Below are positions 1-11,710 of a stretch of 64,000 nt of DNA, piece by piece. Numbering within the stretch: the stretch's first letter is position 1; the number at the start of each line of letters is the position of its first letter. The notes beneath the pieces were generated by a model. That model saw nothing but the letters and a program-made list of their open reading frames with translations. It had not been told where the DNA came from and made no database searches. The DNA comes from Nipponacmea schrenckii (taxonomy: Eukaryota > Mollusca > Gastropoda > Lottiidae), in NCBI GenBank assembly GCA_030562195.1, contig JAUJPP010000005.1, positions 22,121,106 to 22,185,105 of the forward strand, given 5' to 3'. Made by a program: the position numbers and the translations under genes.

Positions 1-283
1 ATTCTTCCCATCATGTCTTATATAGAAATGTACTATATGGTACTATACGTAAGCCCATTATTTCTAAACTTATCTTTTCAAATGACATAAAATCTAGGAG
101 ATCAAGAACTTTCAGGGAAATACAATCTTGCACCAAATCTTAGATAAAATATTTATCATTCTGTAAGTTATTCAAAAGAACTTTCATAGAAAGTTTTGTT
201 GACTTTCACTTTTTTGTCAGTCCTGAGAACAACATCTCAGTTTATTATCCGGAAGGGAACACAAGCCACCATAGTCTTTTTAC

Positions 284-464
284 TGTAACGTTCCCAGGAT
301 GAGACGGAGGAAGTTTGGGAGGTTTCCTTTAATTAGTGTCCACTTTTTTATGGGATAATGTTTCCAAGATTGAACGATTAAAACAATATTTTGTGTCACA
401 GTGTGTTACATTATATAAAAGTAAACCTCCCAAACTTCCTCCGTCTCATCCTGGGAACGTTACA
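284..464. mobile_element. MITE-like element with 42-bp perfect terminal inverted repeats
   Basis: Positions 284-325 (starting TGTAACGTTCCCAGGATGAG) are the exact reverse complement of 423-464. About 97 bp of AT-rich DNA separates the arms and there is no reading frame. Long perfect arms around a short non-coding core fit a MITE or a foldback insertion. I could not identify a convincing target-site duplication. It lies just downstream of the 3' end of the minus-strand death-domain receptor gene, so it could fall within that transcript's 3' untranslated region and form a stable hairpin there. Confidence 0.75.
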
Positions 465-800
465 CTTAATAAATCAATAAAATGACTGTATAAAAAACAC
501 ATTCCATCCATTTTACTTACACACGCAATAGTTTATAAAAAAAAATAAAGATTTGTAAAAGTTAATGGATGGATGTAATTTTCTGCCTTAATTTGGATGG
601 ACAAAAGACAGAGAGTCACAAATAATTAGGTATTGCTCTGTGATCAAGATGATAAATACATAACATCCACCATTTTTAAATTCTGATCCCTCCACATCAG
701 TCACAAATTAAACATTTCCTATCAGATGATTCCAATTTTTTTTAATGAACACACCTTTCTATTGAGCATGGGCAGCAGAATATTGTGCTAGTGTGGTTTA
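465..800. other. Non-coding flank 3' of the receptor gene
   Basis: This is AT-rich DNA with no reading frame of note. It probably contains 3' untranslated sequence of the minus-strand gene ending at 801. I see no clear poly(A) signal on the minus strand here; the nearest TTTATT on the plus strand (AATAAA on the minus) is around 240-245, beyond the MITE. Confidence 0.35.
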
Positions 801-3800
801 TCACTCAACTAAGAATTGTTTGGGGTTAGTCTGGTCTTCTTCCGAATAAGGCCCATCGATTTCTTTAGCATGTGTCTGCTCATTCCCATTGGAATTTTGC
901 TCGGATAAATCTTTTTTGCTTTCCATTGAAGGTTGGGGACGACATGCCATAGCTGTGTTTTGCGCTAATCCAAATGAAATTTTTTGGTTATCTACAGAGT
1001 CAGTTCCCTTACCGGGATAATCCACATGACCATCGTCAGACGCTTGTATAGGATGCTTAAGTCTACACTGATTATCACTTTGAACAGTATGGTCATCACT
1101 ACTGACATTTCCCTGATTAAGTTGTTGATTAAGATAACCGTCATTCATCACTTTTTCGATTATGTCATTTGTATTCATTAATTGTAAAACTGATATAATT
1201 TTTTCTAGACTTGGATCAATAGTTTTTTCATACCAAATATCCATGAACTCATAGAATCTGGATTCGATATTTTTACCATCTAATTGTTTCCATTTAGCGG
1301 TCGCATTAAATCCATCGGACCCTATTAAAAAATCAACAATAAACTTAAAGTGAACCGGTAATTATTGAAAATCCCTTATTGCCAAGCCAATTTTGGGTGA
1401 GAATATAGTATATATGAGCATAAAAACGGAACCGACGACATTTATGAAGTTTATCAATTGTTATTAGTTAATATTAGCAGTATTAATATGATCAGACTTG
1501 GGTTAGCAATATCGATTAAATCAATCGCGTTATATTTTAAACAGAATCAGTTTTTACCTAAATGGGAACCAAACACGTCAAGTCGATCCAGATTATCTAT
1601 CAATATCCTTCGGATTACATTCAACCATTCCGGCTTTGTACTCGCTCCAAACGCCTCTGAAAAAAACCCAGTTCTCATTAAGTGAAATGATTAAAATGTA
1701 TCTGTTATAATTATTAAAAAAAGATGATCCAGTAGCCTATCAATAGGTAAACAGGCGGACTCAGTCCATCGAAACTTTTCATATGATTGTTTATTTAGTC
1801 CGCGTTATTCTTTAAGGAAATCCTCTTCTTCCCTTCCTTTTGGAGTTTTTGAAGATTTTGAACCTTATATTGTTAGTTTTGAGATGATGAGAAATGTGTT
1901 TGTGGAAGGATAACAAAATTCTAAAAATAGTAGTCATCTTGTGTGCTGTGACATCAAGCGGATGTTGATAATATTTAGTGGTCTATATTTCATTTTGGAA
2001 AATAATTTTCAACGAGACTTCTGGAAGAAGTAATTATGTTGAATTTCTTGATTTAACATGGTTACAGATAAAATGAATTACCAGTCAGAGTGCAGTAAAC
2101 ATTTAATGCTAATAATGTATGTGCTATTTTAGAAATCCTTTTCCCCTTGCTAGTTAATGCCTTCTATCTTTTGGGTTTTTGCATGCCCATATTTGACTAA
2201 TTTTTGGTCTAGATTTGGTATTTTATGTCTTGCATTTTCCTTTGAAACGCAGTATAAAGTGGACTGGAAGGAAATTAGTTCCTTGAAATCTTCTGAATAA
2301 AATTGTCGATATATGCACAAACTTAACCTTCGGTGAAACTAAAGGACAGTCAGACCAGTGTTTTCAACATTAGAAATCGTCATTGTTAAACACTAATAAT
2401 AAAATCACGAAAATAGGCGTAGGCCTATATATACATACCAAACTGGGGCAGATTATTTTGGGTTTCAGAGTATTTCCGACCATTGGGTTCATCTAAAATT
2501 GTTTACAAAATAATCATTGTTAAGGGAATCAACCCGCAGGTTTCGAATTAAGAGCCTTTTATATGCAAAAACTCAACATAATTATAAGTTTAACAAGACT
2601 TCAGAGTAAAAATATATATATAAAGTGCGAAATGATGGTATAACCCTGTTTGACCGACCTGAGAAAGGTGCTTTGATGCATTATTGATGGAAAGCTTTAA
2701 TGATTCTACGTCTTGGAATGAACATAAAATTTAATGTCTCAAGAATGGGCAATATGAAGATATATTCTTCAGTGAACTAACCCGGTGTCATTCTGTAAAA
2801 GAATCCCTTAAAATCTGGAAAATTCATAAACTAAATGATTATTAAAAAAAGCTTAATCAACTCATTAACCGTTTTTCAATAGATAATTAAAATTTTAGGG
2901 ATAAGTACTAAGTTTCTTTTTTATTTATTAGATTAAAAAATAATTCTGTTATGTTATTTATGTCAAAAGGTATATCTACAGGTGAAGATAATAATTATTT
3001 TCTTATTGGCCAATTTTATGTTCATTCTAAGAAGTAGGACTATTCCTTAAAATAACTGAAAACATTTCCATCATTAATGTCCCTCAGCACCCTTTTTAGA
3101 AGTTCTACTTCAGTACGGAAGCAGGTTGAAATAGGTACGTTGACGATCGAATAACGTTGTTGAATAACATGTTCTGTTATAATTTTATAATCTATTCTAA
3201 ATCACTTTAAACTTTGTCCGTATAAATTTTAGTCCATTCTGTATAGGAAGGGCTCTTATTTCGAAACACTGCTTCTGTTATTAGTAGCAGGATCAATTTC
3301 ATTCGATGTGTGTCCTGTCCTTTCGCATTATCTCAAGATAATTTTCGACAATGTACAGACAAAAGGGGCCGTTGTATATGACTGTAAATGACATAAACTG
3401 TTTAATCTATCTAAAATGACATTGCTTTCCTCCTTTAGAATGAAATGTTTGAGCTATCAATATCAATTTCAAAAATTAGAATCCAAAGTCCAGAAGTGAT
3501 ATTTCTATCCTGAAAGGTGCCTGCATCCGGTGATAAAGATGCCTGAGTGCCTTTGTATATAATCTAACAATATAATAAATATATACGTGATGATATGGAA
3601 TTTTCTGCTAAATCTCCGTTTCCAGTAAGATGTGCTTCTGCTCCATTGTCGTTCACTTTACTTTCTGCAATGCAAATAAATTAGATATACAACCCTCATT
3701 TAGAATTTTGACTTTTGATATGGGCTAAAATTAAACTTTTCGTAAATATATAGTAATCATCGAGATTAAATGTACTGGATTTTACTTCAAGAGTAAAGGG

Positions 3801-5323
3801 GGGGGGGGGTATCAGGCTGTACCACACTCTCGCCAAACTGAAATATCATAAATGCATACGTGATGACTGCACGTCTCTGGTGGTGAAACCAGTTAGAGGT
3901 TCTCCTGCTTCTTCATCTTTTTCTCCATTTTCTTTTTCTGCAATAAAAACAATCTAATTTGTACTATTTGTATCGATAACTTAAGCAAACTATATCTAAA
4001 TAAAATAATCCATACATTCTGAATAAGGTTGTTAGAGCCAAATTAATGTTCTTTTAATGAACGCACATTGCCGTCAGTGACGTGTAATTCTTTAAAATTG
4101 GTTTACAATTTACAACTGCATACTCAAAAATTTCGCCATTCCTGTATTTTCATTTACATATTTTCGAGAACTTGTTTCTTTAATATGAGTGTTAAAATCG
4201 CATTGAATATTCACCTCTAAAGCAATACATATTCTTTTTCTTACAAATTATAATTAGGCCCACAATAACTATTATTATTATTATTAATGAAATGACTATG
4301 CCTGCTATATCACCATCACTTAATCCATCTTCATTTTTTTCTGTAAAAAAGTGTAAAATGAGGAGTGATAGGTATACGTATTATGATATATCAGATTATA
4401 TTTGAGGAAGAATAAAAACAAATTTGAAATGCATTCATGTATTTAGTAGAAAATGATATAAGTTCCTCTACATTCACAGCGAATATTATGTCGCAAGTTA
4501 ACCTGTGTTACCTGCAGAAGATACTGTATTTGTTAAAGATACGTTGATGGTTGAAGGGCTAGTGGTAGGTATTTGTTTACAGACAGCATTGTGGGTAACA
4601 TTACAAACTTGCAAGATTACTTGGTGTTTAGTACATATATCACACTTTACACAATCTTCTTTTGTATTGTTATAATAGTAACCATTTCCACAGTCTTCAC
4701 AAGATTCCTTATCATTATTAACTAAAATATTATAATTCAAACTTTTAATAAGACCCATTTAGATTAGAGATATAACACACATCGTCTGGAAAAAAGAGAA
4801 AACTTATACACCACTTAACACATTTCTAATAACAACTTTCTTGTGAAATTGTGAAAATATAAATATTTCTTCCTCTTTATGTTTATGAACATGTCGTTAT
4901 TGAGCTGTTTATTGCAATTTTGTACAATGAGCTTATATATAAAAGACTTATTGAATATTGCTTCTTTTTAATACCAGTTCTTGTATGGGGGATCGTAAGG
5001 AAAATAACGTGTTACTAACCTCTTTTAACTCTAGGTGCTTTACAAGTCTTACAAAAGTCTGAATCAAAATATTTCTTATCAGGACATTGACATTCAGTAT
5101 CCCTTTCTGGTGTACAATTATTCTTGATTATTTGGTCAGTTTGACTGCAATCTTTACACTTTCCACATTGTTCAGAAGAACTAAGCCTTACAGCATAGGT
5201 ACCTTCCTCACAAAGAACACATTCCGAATTATGATATTCTTTTGTACAGTGATTTGTAATTTTATGTCCTCTTGGACATTTTACACAAAAAATTCCATTA
5301 TGACTATAATACACATCTTCTAT
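801..5323 (-). CDS. TNF receptor superfamily member with death domain (5' end not found)
   Basis: Type I membrane receptor that would bind a TNF-family ligand outside the cell and recruit death-domain adaptors inside. Seven exons are readable on the minus strand: 5323-5020, 4721-4503, 4340-4215, 3937-3860, 3664-3587, 1656-1558 and 1321-801. The first is phase 0 and all later junctions are phase 1. Together they give 1,425 nt, 474 residues and a stop. Exons 1-2 encode about four cysteine-rich repeats (for example FCVKCPRG, CGKCKDC, CEDCGNGYYYNN) and then a Ser/Thr-rich stalk. Exon 3 encodes a transmembrane helix rich in I and V followed by CKKK. Two 78-nt cytoplasmic exons follow. The last two exons form a death domain with helices around VIRRILIDNL, WKQLDGKNIESRFYEF and LEKIISVLQLMNTNDIIEKV, then a polar tail of about 105 residues. 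No signal-peptide exon was found upstream, where a LINE is inserted, so the 5' end is missing. Family assignment is strong; the ligand and subfamily cannot be told. Confidence 0.85.
1322..1557 (-). other. Intron between the two death-domain exons
   Basis: The donor GTAAAA follows position 1558 and the acceptor AATAG precedes 1321, both on the minus strand. The exons join in phase 1 (G plus GG gives Gly), which restores an uninterrupted death-domain sequence. Confidence 0.7.
1870..2300 (+). repeat. Dispersed repeat family R1, copy 1
   Basis: Non-coding DNA within the large intron between 1656 and 3587. The stretches near 1950-2010 (GATGTTGATAATATTTAGTGG) and 2130-2220 (about CTTTTGGGTTTTTGCATGCC, then TTTTGGTCTAGATTTGG) recur near 19,190-19,400 and, reverse-complemented, near 28,150-28,520. 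No reading frame is present. The order of the two blocks differs between copies, so the element boundaries are uncertain. Confidence 0.5.
2690..3060 (+). repeat. MITE family R2, copy 1
   Basis: Shares with 8458-8735 and 14,965-15,300 the order: CTTnGnATGAACAT, CTCAAGAATG, TCAGTGAAC, GGTGTCA, AGAATCCC, GGAAAATTCA, then a TTATTGGCCAA-like block near the far end. Copies 2 and 3 start with TTAAAGGGATACTG and end near CCCTTTAAAT or ATTTAAAG, which suggests short terminal inverted repeats. It is non-coding and lies in an intron of the death-domain receptor. Confidence 0.55.
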
Positions 5324-5334
5324 CTAAAAGTAAA

Positions 5335-7835
5335 TCACTATATATTAATGTGTGATTGGGAATGTGTTGAATCAATGTAAACAGCGTTTCACTGAGTATA
5401 AAGTTGCTTTGCATACTTTTAACAAAAATAAATGCGCTAAGAACTGTTTAACGTTAAGTAATAAGAAAGCTAAGTACAAAAAAATAGAATTAAAGCTCAA
5501 ATATATTTATAAATCCCAACAGGGTAATATGCTGAATTTTATGCGTAAACACAATCCCAGAAACTTCTATAAATTATTTAAAAAACGCAAATCTTCAAAT
5601 TTTAACGAAGTTGATTTGAATGAATTTCATGGTCATTTTAGCAGACTCTCATCAAATACCCCTGATAATAATACCTATGTAGAAGATTTTCTACATGTAC
5701 ATGATAACATTTTAAATATTGACAACAGCTATATAAACGAGTATGATACTCCAATTACTGAAATTGAGATTAATGACGCAATCAAAAAACTTAAGACTAA
5801 CAAGTCATGTGGATCTGATAAGATTTTAAATGAATTTTTTATCAACTGTAAAGCACAACTTTTACCGTGTTTATTACTAATTTTCAATAATATTCTAGAT
5901 ACAGGCCATTTTCCATCTTCTTGGAGTATAGGTAATATTATACCGGTTTTTAAAAATGGAGATTCTTCCAATCCCGATAACTATCGTGGTATTACTATTA
6001 TTAGCTGTATGGCTAAATTATTTACGTCTATCATTAATAACAGGTTATTACGCTTCGATTTGTCACATGAAAGTATAACAACATCTCAATTTCGTTTCCG
6101 TAAAAACTTATCGACTACTGATGCAATCTTAGTTTTACAATCGTTAATTAATCGCACCCTTAATCAAAAGAAAAGATTATATTGCTGTTTCGTGGATTAC
6201 AAAAAAGCATTTGATTCTGTAAATAGAGCTAATTTATGGTACAAACTTATTCAGGAAGGCGTAGATGGTAAACTTTTAAAAATCATTCGGTCCTTATATG
6301 ATAAAGTAAAGTGTTGCGTAAAAGTTAATGGTGACGTTTCAGAACTCTTCAATTGTTTAACCGGTCTTCTACAGGGTGAGATTTTATCACCCCTACTTTT
6401 CTCATTTTATATTAATGATATCGAGTCTCATTTTACTAGTAATAATTGCCAGTCTATCTCTGTTAACACCATCAATCTTTTTCTTCTAATGTACGCAGAC
6501 GACAAGGTTTTGTTGTCGGAAACCCCTGAAGGCCTTCAAAATTTACTTAATTCATTATCAGAATATACTAAGAAGTGGGATTTAACTGTTAATACTAAAA
6601 AAACTAAAGTTGTAATATTTCGAAATGGGGGCAAAATAAAAGGAAATGAATCATGGCATTTTAATGATCATAGTTTAGATATTGTTGATGAATTTAAGTA
6701 TCTAGGGTTAATGTTAAATTTCAATGGAAAATTTTTGAAAACGCAAAAAAATATTGCCGACCAGGGTAGAAAAGCTCTATTTTCAATTCTAAAAGTATGT
6801 AATGACAATTATTTTAATTTTGAAACCAAAGTATCTATTTTTGACACATATGTTGGCAGCATTCTTTCCTATGGCTCTGAAATATGGGGGAATCATAAGG
6901 CTAAAGACATTGAGAATCTTCATTTAAATTTTTGTAAGAAATTATTAGGTGTTCGTAATTCAACAAGCAGTGGTATGATCTACTATGAATTAGGAAGACA
7001 CCCTTTACACATTTTAAGAAAAATAAGAATATTCAAATATTATTTAAAATTATTCACCACTGATAATAAAATATTAAGAAATTGTTTAAATGATATGTTA
7101 GTCTTTAACGACCCATGGATTGTACACATTAAAACCGAATTATATAATATAGGTCTTGGCTATTTTTGGGAAAGTTTAAAATTTAATAAGATGTCATTTT
7201 ATATTGTTAAAAATAGAATTTTAGATATTTATAAGCAACAGTGCTTTGAAAGCATTTGTTCATCTCCGAAAGGCATCATTTATCAACATATTGTTTCGAA
7301 TTTTACTCTACAATTTTATCTTACGAAATCTCTTAACATTAATCACATTAAATTAATCACCAGGTTACGTTTATCAGCCCACAGTTTATGTATTGAGAGT
7401 GGTAGATTTCGTAATATCAATCGCAGTGATAGACTGTGTTTAATTTGTAATGAAGGCGATATTGAAGATGAGTTTCATCATATTCTAATATGTTCTCATT
7501 TGAATGATCTTCGTAAAAAATATATTAAACCATACTATTTTCATAATCCCAGTGTATATAAATTAATTCAATTATTGTCGGTAAACAATGTAAAGGAACT
7601 TCGTAATCTTGGGTTGTTTTTATATTTGTCAAATAACGTAAGAGATGAAATTCTGAATATCAAAACTTAATAATGTACTGTAATCTACTCCCAGCTATTG
7701 TATATATTGTAAATAACTCTGATGAATTGTATATCTGTATGCTTTTTATTATTATATGCTTGTTTTGTGTCTGATGAGTCGTATGACTCAAGGAATAAAG
7801 AACTTTGAAGACTTTGAAGAAGACTACAGTGAAAC
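5335..7835 (+). mobile_element. 5'-truncated non-LTR retrotransposon (LINE)
   Basis: A LINE inserted antisense to the death-domain receptor gene. It contains the open reverse-transcriptase frame at 5352-7670 and a short 3' untranslated region ending in GAATAAAG followed by AACTTTGAAGACTTTGAAGA-type simple repeat, a usual LINE tail. No apurinic endonuclease or ORF1 is present, so the 5' part is missing, as expected for incomplete target-primed reverse transcription. The 5' boundary cannot be set exactly, but it must lie within about 30 bp of the receptor exon acceptor at 5324. Confidence 0.8.
5352..7670 (+). CDS. Reverse transcriptase of a non-LTR retrotransposon
   Basis: The 772-codon open frame copies element RNA into DNA at the target site. 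The RT domain covers roughly residues 180-420: IGNIIPVFKNGDSSNPDNYR (motif 1), CFVDYKKAFDSVN (catalytic Asp motif A), GLLQGEILSPLLFSFYINDI (motif B) and LMYADDKVLL (catalytic YADD, intact). A C-terminal zinc-binding motif follows near residue 690 (CLICNEGDIEDEFHHILIC). The N-terminal endonuclease expected in a full ORF2 is absent. The first Met is only the first ATG in the truncated frame, not a natural start. The open frame implies a fairly recent insertion. The clade is uncertain. Its orientation is opposite to the host gene. Confidence 0.85.
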   Translation: MIGNVLNQCKQRFTEYKVALHTFNKNKCAKNCLTLSNKKAKYKKIELKLKYIYKSQQGNMLNFMRKHNPRNFYKLFKKRKSSNFNEVDLNEFHGHFSRLSSNTPDNNTYVEDFLHVHDNILNIDNSYINEYDTPITEIEINDAIKKLKTNKSCGSDKILNEFFINCKAQLLPCLLLIFNNILDTGHFPSSWSIGNIIPVFKNGDSSNPDNYRGITIISCMAKLFTSIINNRLLRFDLSHESITTSQFRFRKNLSTTDAILVLQSLINRTLNQKKRLYCCFVDYKKAFDSVNRANLWYKLIQEGVDGKLLKIIRSLYDKVKCCVKVNGDVSELFNCLTGLLQGEILSPLLFSFYINDIESHFTSNNCQSISVNTINLFLLMYADDKVLLSETPEGLQNLLNSLSEYTKKWDLTVNTKKTKVVIFRNGGKIKGNESWHFNDHSLDIVDEFKYLGLMLNFNGKFLKTQKNIADQGRKALFSILKVCNDNYFNFETKVSIFDTYVGSILSYGSEIWGNHKAKDIENLHLNFCKKLLGVRNSTSSGMIYYELGRHPLHILRKIRIFKYYLKLFTTDNKILRNCLNDMLVFNDPWIVHIKTELYNIGLGYFWESLKFNKMSFYIVKNRILDIYKQQCFESICSSPKGIIYQHIVSNFTLQFYLTKSLNINHIKLITRLRLSAHSLCIESGRFRNINRSDRLCLICNEGDIEDEFHHILICSHLNDLRKKYIKPYYFHNPSVYKLIQLLSVNNVKELRNLGLFLYLSNNVRDEILNIKT

Positions 7836-8457
7836 CTGCTTACTCAACAACCTTAATTCTTACTCGACAACCTTAATTAAACAATTAATCAACAAGCAAC
7901 CACAATAAAGTCCGCCCTAAGACATGTTTACTGTTTACGACCGATTAGCCACCACCTTCATTAAGCGACCAGGTGAATGTAGTTTCATTCAAATTAAACA
8001 ATGAAGCGATCACAACAGTTCTTATTATCTCCCTTGCACTTATATACCATGCTCTCCACACTTAACTAAAATTTAAACAGATTGTAGTGTATCGGCAATT
8101 TAAATTATAGATTAATATAAAGCTGACAAAATAATCTTCTATGAGACCACCACCAAGGTTAGTTCTTAAAAAATTGTCCAAAGCTTCGGCATTCAGTTTG
8201 TAAAATTAGAACAGTTCAAAACTAATTCCAGCCTGAATTTCCAATTTAGGCTTCTTTTATGTTTTATTTTTAAATTTGACAGCCACTGCATTTGCCATTT
8301 TTACAGTGGTCAGTTACTCTGTATCTATCACAAATGAGGACAATTTGATTCCGCAAACCGTTGAAATTTCAATAATGCATTCATTCCACAACTGGTGCAA
8401 AGCGATAGGAGATATAATTACTTTAGATGTGTTACATTGATAGCAGTGGCGCTTCCC
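7836..8457. other. Non-coding stretch
   Basis: No gene seen. The first 80 bases carry a short direct repeat (ACTCAACAACCTTAATT and ACTCGACAACCTTAATT). The rest is AT-rich without conserved coding features. It may belong to the 5' intron of the death-domain receptor gene. Confidence 0.4.
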
Positions 8458-8735
8458 ACTTAAAGGGATACTGCGTCTTAGTATGAACATTAAATTTAAG
8501 TTCTCAAGAATGGTCAATATGAGTATATATCTATCAGTGAACCTCCTGGTGTCAAATAGAATCCCTTAAAATCTGGAAAATTCATTTTTTAATACTCAGA
8601 GGCACCTATATGGATAATTACTTAGTTTTTTTGGATATTTATTTGTTTATGTTATTTATGGTAGCAAGTATATTTACTGATGAACAAAGCTCTTATTGAC
8701 CAAGTTCATTATAAGACCTATTATCCCTTTAAATA
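8458..8735 (+). mobile_element. MITE family R2, copy 2
   Basis: Starts with TTAAAGGGATACTG at about 8461 and ends with TATCCCTTTAAAT at about 8734. The ends are therefore inverted repeats of TTAAAGGGATA, and the element is about 275 bp. The interior matches copies 1 and 3 over several blocks. There is no coding capacity. Confidence 0.6.
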
Positions 8736-10290
8736 TTAAAAATGGACATTGGTTTTAAACTTTTATATCCAAAAATGCATGACAAGCTGTTAAAAGTTTA
8801 CATACCCCTTCAATTTGGAAAAATTGGGAGGTTTGTAGCAAGAGGAAAAGCAAAATCTTCATTCCAATCATTGAATTAAATCTGAAATAAAAAACAAAAT
8901 TATAAACGCTCAACTCGTTTCCCTAGAAAACAATACATGTAGTTGTGTTTTATGGGTTACATAAAACTTAGTTTACAATTGCAAGAACATTATAAATAAA
9001 TTGACCAGCATGATGTATTAAAAATATACAAGCCAGGTCTGAAAAGGAAATTACGATCATAACATGATACATACCCCAATTTGGTAAAACGTGAAAAGTA
9101 AACGATATGTTCAAAATGTTCATTCCAATCAGTGAGGCAAATCTGAAATTAGATAATCAAACTTTATTCAAAAAAGAATATTGTAACACTCAATTCCCTA
9201 AAAATTAATAGTTAGGTTACATTTTCACTTTATTTTAGTAACAAAACGTTACAAGAAAAACGTTTAAAAGAGTGTTATGAATGAATATTATAAGATAGCT
9301 TGCCAGCCAAGTTAACATACGTCTACTGACTTAGAAGAAATGACAACAGTGTTTTTATAAGATGGAACAGACTAAAATATGAATCCTAACTAAAACGATA
9401 CATATACCAAATTTCATAGCCTCTATTGAGTAAACAAACTAAGTCAAGGGCAACAACTCATAACGTTCATCCTGTTATTGCCAAATCGATTGAGAATTTG
9501 TTATAGGCTACATGCATAATTAGGCCTACCAAGTTTCAAGATAGACCGAAAGCTACATTCTCTGTTGGCAATACACGTCCAAATCACAAAAATAATCAAT
9601 GAAAAGAAAATCAGTCAACACATCTGTCAATTTGGTTATTTTTTATGTAGGCCAATATTTGAAAAAGGACTCACTTTATTACTTCAACTAAGACTATTTT
9701 TTAGTACTTTTAGTAGGCCTTATATCACAATTTCACCATATTAAATTGTCTATATAGGCCTGAGCAGAATACCAATTAAAGTGGGGTAGGAACAATTGTC
9801 TGAAAATTATCATGATTCTGATTCTGGTAACTAGGCACCATGTGACTTTTGGAATCTGAAATATCCACACAAAGTCTGTACGGTACCTATCAATTAATAT
9901 AACGTCACTGAATGGTTTATCTGACGTCATGTCATGTGATTATTTTATCTGAAAAAACTCAATGGCGGAAAGCTATTATATGGTTGATAATCTGACATCG
10001 ATTTGAACCATGAATAAAACCACGACAGCAAATAGACCTGATCGCATTGTCGATGAACATTTACTAATTTATCAAAATATGTAAAATTTATAAATTAAAT
10101 ATCCATGCGTTAATCATAACTCTACATTTATATAATGTATTTTAATAACGTTATATATAGACAGCTTCACTATAGGCTATAGGTTATACATGTCGGACTA
10201 TATAGGTGTCTAGTTCACAAATAGGCCTAGTTCAGTTATAAACTACAAAATGGGGTGTTTTTGCGTGGCAAATAAAATTTGTCACGCTTT
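8736..10290. other. Non-coding stretch with a degenerate direct repeat
   Basis: No gene recognised. Two blocks about 265 bp apart (near 8800-8930 and 9065-9200) share TTCATTCCAATCA, AATCTGAAATnA and a following AACnCTCAA(C/T)T, so a short unit is present in two diverged copies. Further on there are only scattered TAGGCCTA motifs and AT-rich sequence. Confidence 0.4.
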
Positions 10291-10302
10291 GTTTTCGTTC
10301 GG

Positions 10303-10304
10303 AT

Positions 10305-10338
<34 letters not shown>
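10303..10338. repeat. Poly(T) tract
   Basis: An almost pure run of about 33 T. It produces an apparent poly-Phe reading frame that is not a gene. Confidence 0.8.
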
Positions 10339-10339
<1 letters not shown>

Positions 10340-10489
10340 GGAAGCTCGCTAGCCCAAACGGAAAAAGATAGACTATTTCTGTTTTCACCAATGGTCTTTA
10401 TATGGGCTGGAATCAAAATTGAATGTCTAACATGAAATTTTCGCTAACCCGGAAGTGGCTAATTGCATAATATGCAAATAAGATTTCAA

Positions 10490-11710
10490 GCTAGCTCGGG
10501 CCCTAATAGTCGCATCGGTCTGAAATTTACAGGATATAGATAGATAGGCAGCGCAATTAAAACTACATCATCAAAATTTTTTGATCACTTCCGGTTTGGG
10601 CGTGGGGACTTCCGGTTTTTTCTTCTCATGTCGGGCGACCCTGCTTCCCATGTAATTCAAGATTCTAAACAAAAACAGTATATTTTAGCTATACTAAATG
10701 ATTTTAATCCCCTGAGATGCAGAAAAATTAAATTGAATGTTGCGCATGCGCAGTTTTCAAAAATAGCAAATTTTCTTAAAAATTTAATAAGTCCGCCAAT
10801 TATTAACCGATTTTTATGATTTTGGTGTCTATCGAAACCTTGATAGTTTATCTAAAAAATGTTGGGAACAGAATTTTGTTTTTCGAATTTGAATTTTTTT
10901 TATGCCCGTTCGAATTTTTCGAAAATTTAAAACTCTATATCTCGTGACCTTGACCTTCAATGACCTTGACATTTGAGATGTAGAATGTCCTTGACCTCAG
11001 CTGTCTATAGATGTGCTGATATTGCATGACAAATATTAACTTCCGGTTTTATAGCCCACCGAAATCTGACTATTTTGCAATTTTGGACGGTTATGTTACA
11101 CTTTCGGGCTCTAATGTTCGGATCGATCTGAAATTTACAGGATATAGATAGATACGCAACACAATTAAAAATATATCATCAAAATTTTTTGATCACTTTC
11201 GGTTTGGGCGTGGGGACTTCCGTTTTTTTTATCTCATTTCAGGCGACCCTACATCCCGTGTAATTCAAGAATGTAAGCAAAAACAGTATATATTAGCTAT
11301 ACAAAATAATTTGCATCCCTCGAGAAGAAAAAAATTCCAATTGCTAGTTGCGCATGCGCCATTTTTCCGAGAATGGCAAATTTTCTTTAAAATTTAATTA
11401 GTCCGTCATTTATTATCCGATTTGTATGATTTTGATATCTATCAAAACCTTGCTCCCTTATCTAAAGGATGTTTGAAACAGAATTTTGATTTTCGAACAT
11501 AAATTTATTTTATGCCCGTTTGAATTTTTTAAAAATTTGAAATTCTATATCTTGTGACCTTCACCTTCAATGACCTTGAAATTTTCCATATAGAATGGCC
11601 TTGACCTGTCTATAGATATGACAATATTGAATGAAAAATATCAACTTCTGGGTTTTATAGCCAACCGAATTCTGACATTTTTGAAACTTTGAACGGCAAT
11701 ATTACATTTC
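10490..11710. repeat. Two tandem copies of a roughly 606-bp AGGTCA-containing repeat
   Basis: Unit 1 runs from about 10,495 to 11,098 and unit 2 from about 11,103 to 11,705. Both contain, in order, TCTGAAATTTACAGGATATA, ATCATCAAAATTTTTTGATC, TTTGGGCGTGGGGACTTCCG, GGCGACCCT, GCGCATGCGC and a dense cluster of TGACCTTGACC/CAATGACCTTGA (AGGTCA half-sites on the minus strand). No reading frame is shared. It resembles the unit pair at 34.5-35.6 kb in content (GCGCATGCG, AGGTCA clusters, CCGGAAGT) but not in detail. Confidence 0.7.

Noticed and set aside
3490..3535. Possible further cytoplasmic exon of the death-domain receptor
   Set aside because: An acceptor-like CAG is present, but joining it in phase 1 gives an immediate stop. 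Direct joining of 3587 to 1656 is in frame.
7745..7800. Hammerhead ribozyme candidate (CTGATGAGTCGTATGAC)
   Set aside because: The CTGATGA core and a short helix are present, but the required GAAA on the other side of the helix is missing (TCAAGG instead) and no closing stems were found.
10250..10435. Small frame with a run of Phe
   Set aside because: Created by the poly(T) tract; no conserved sequence on either side.
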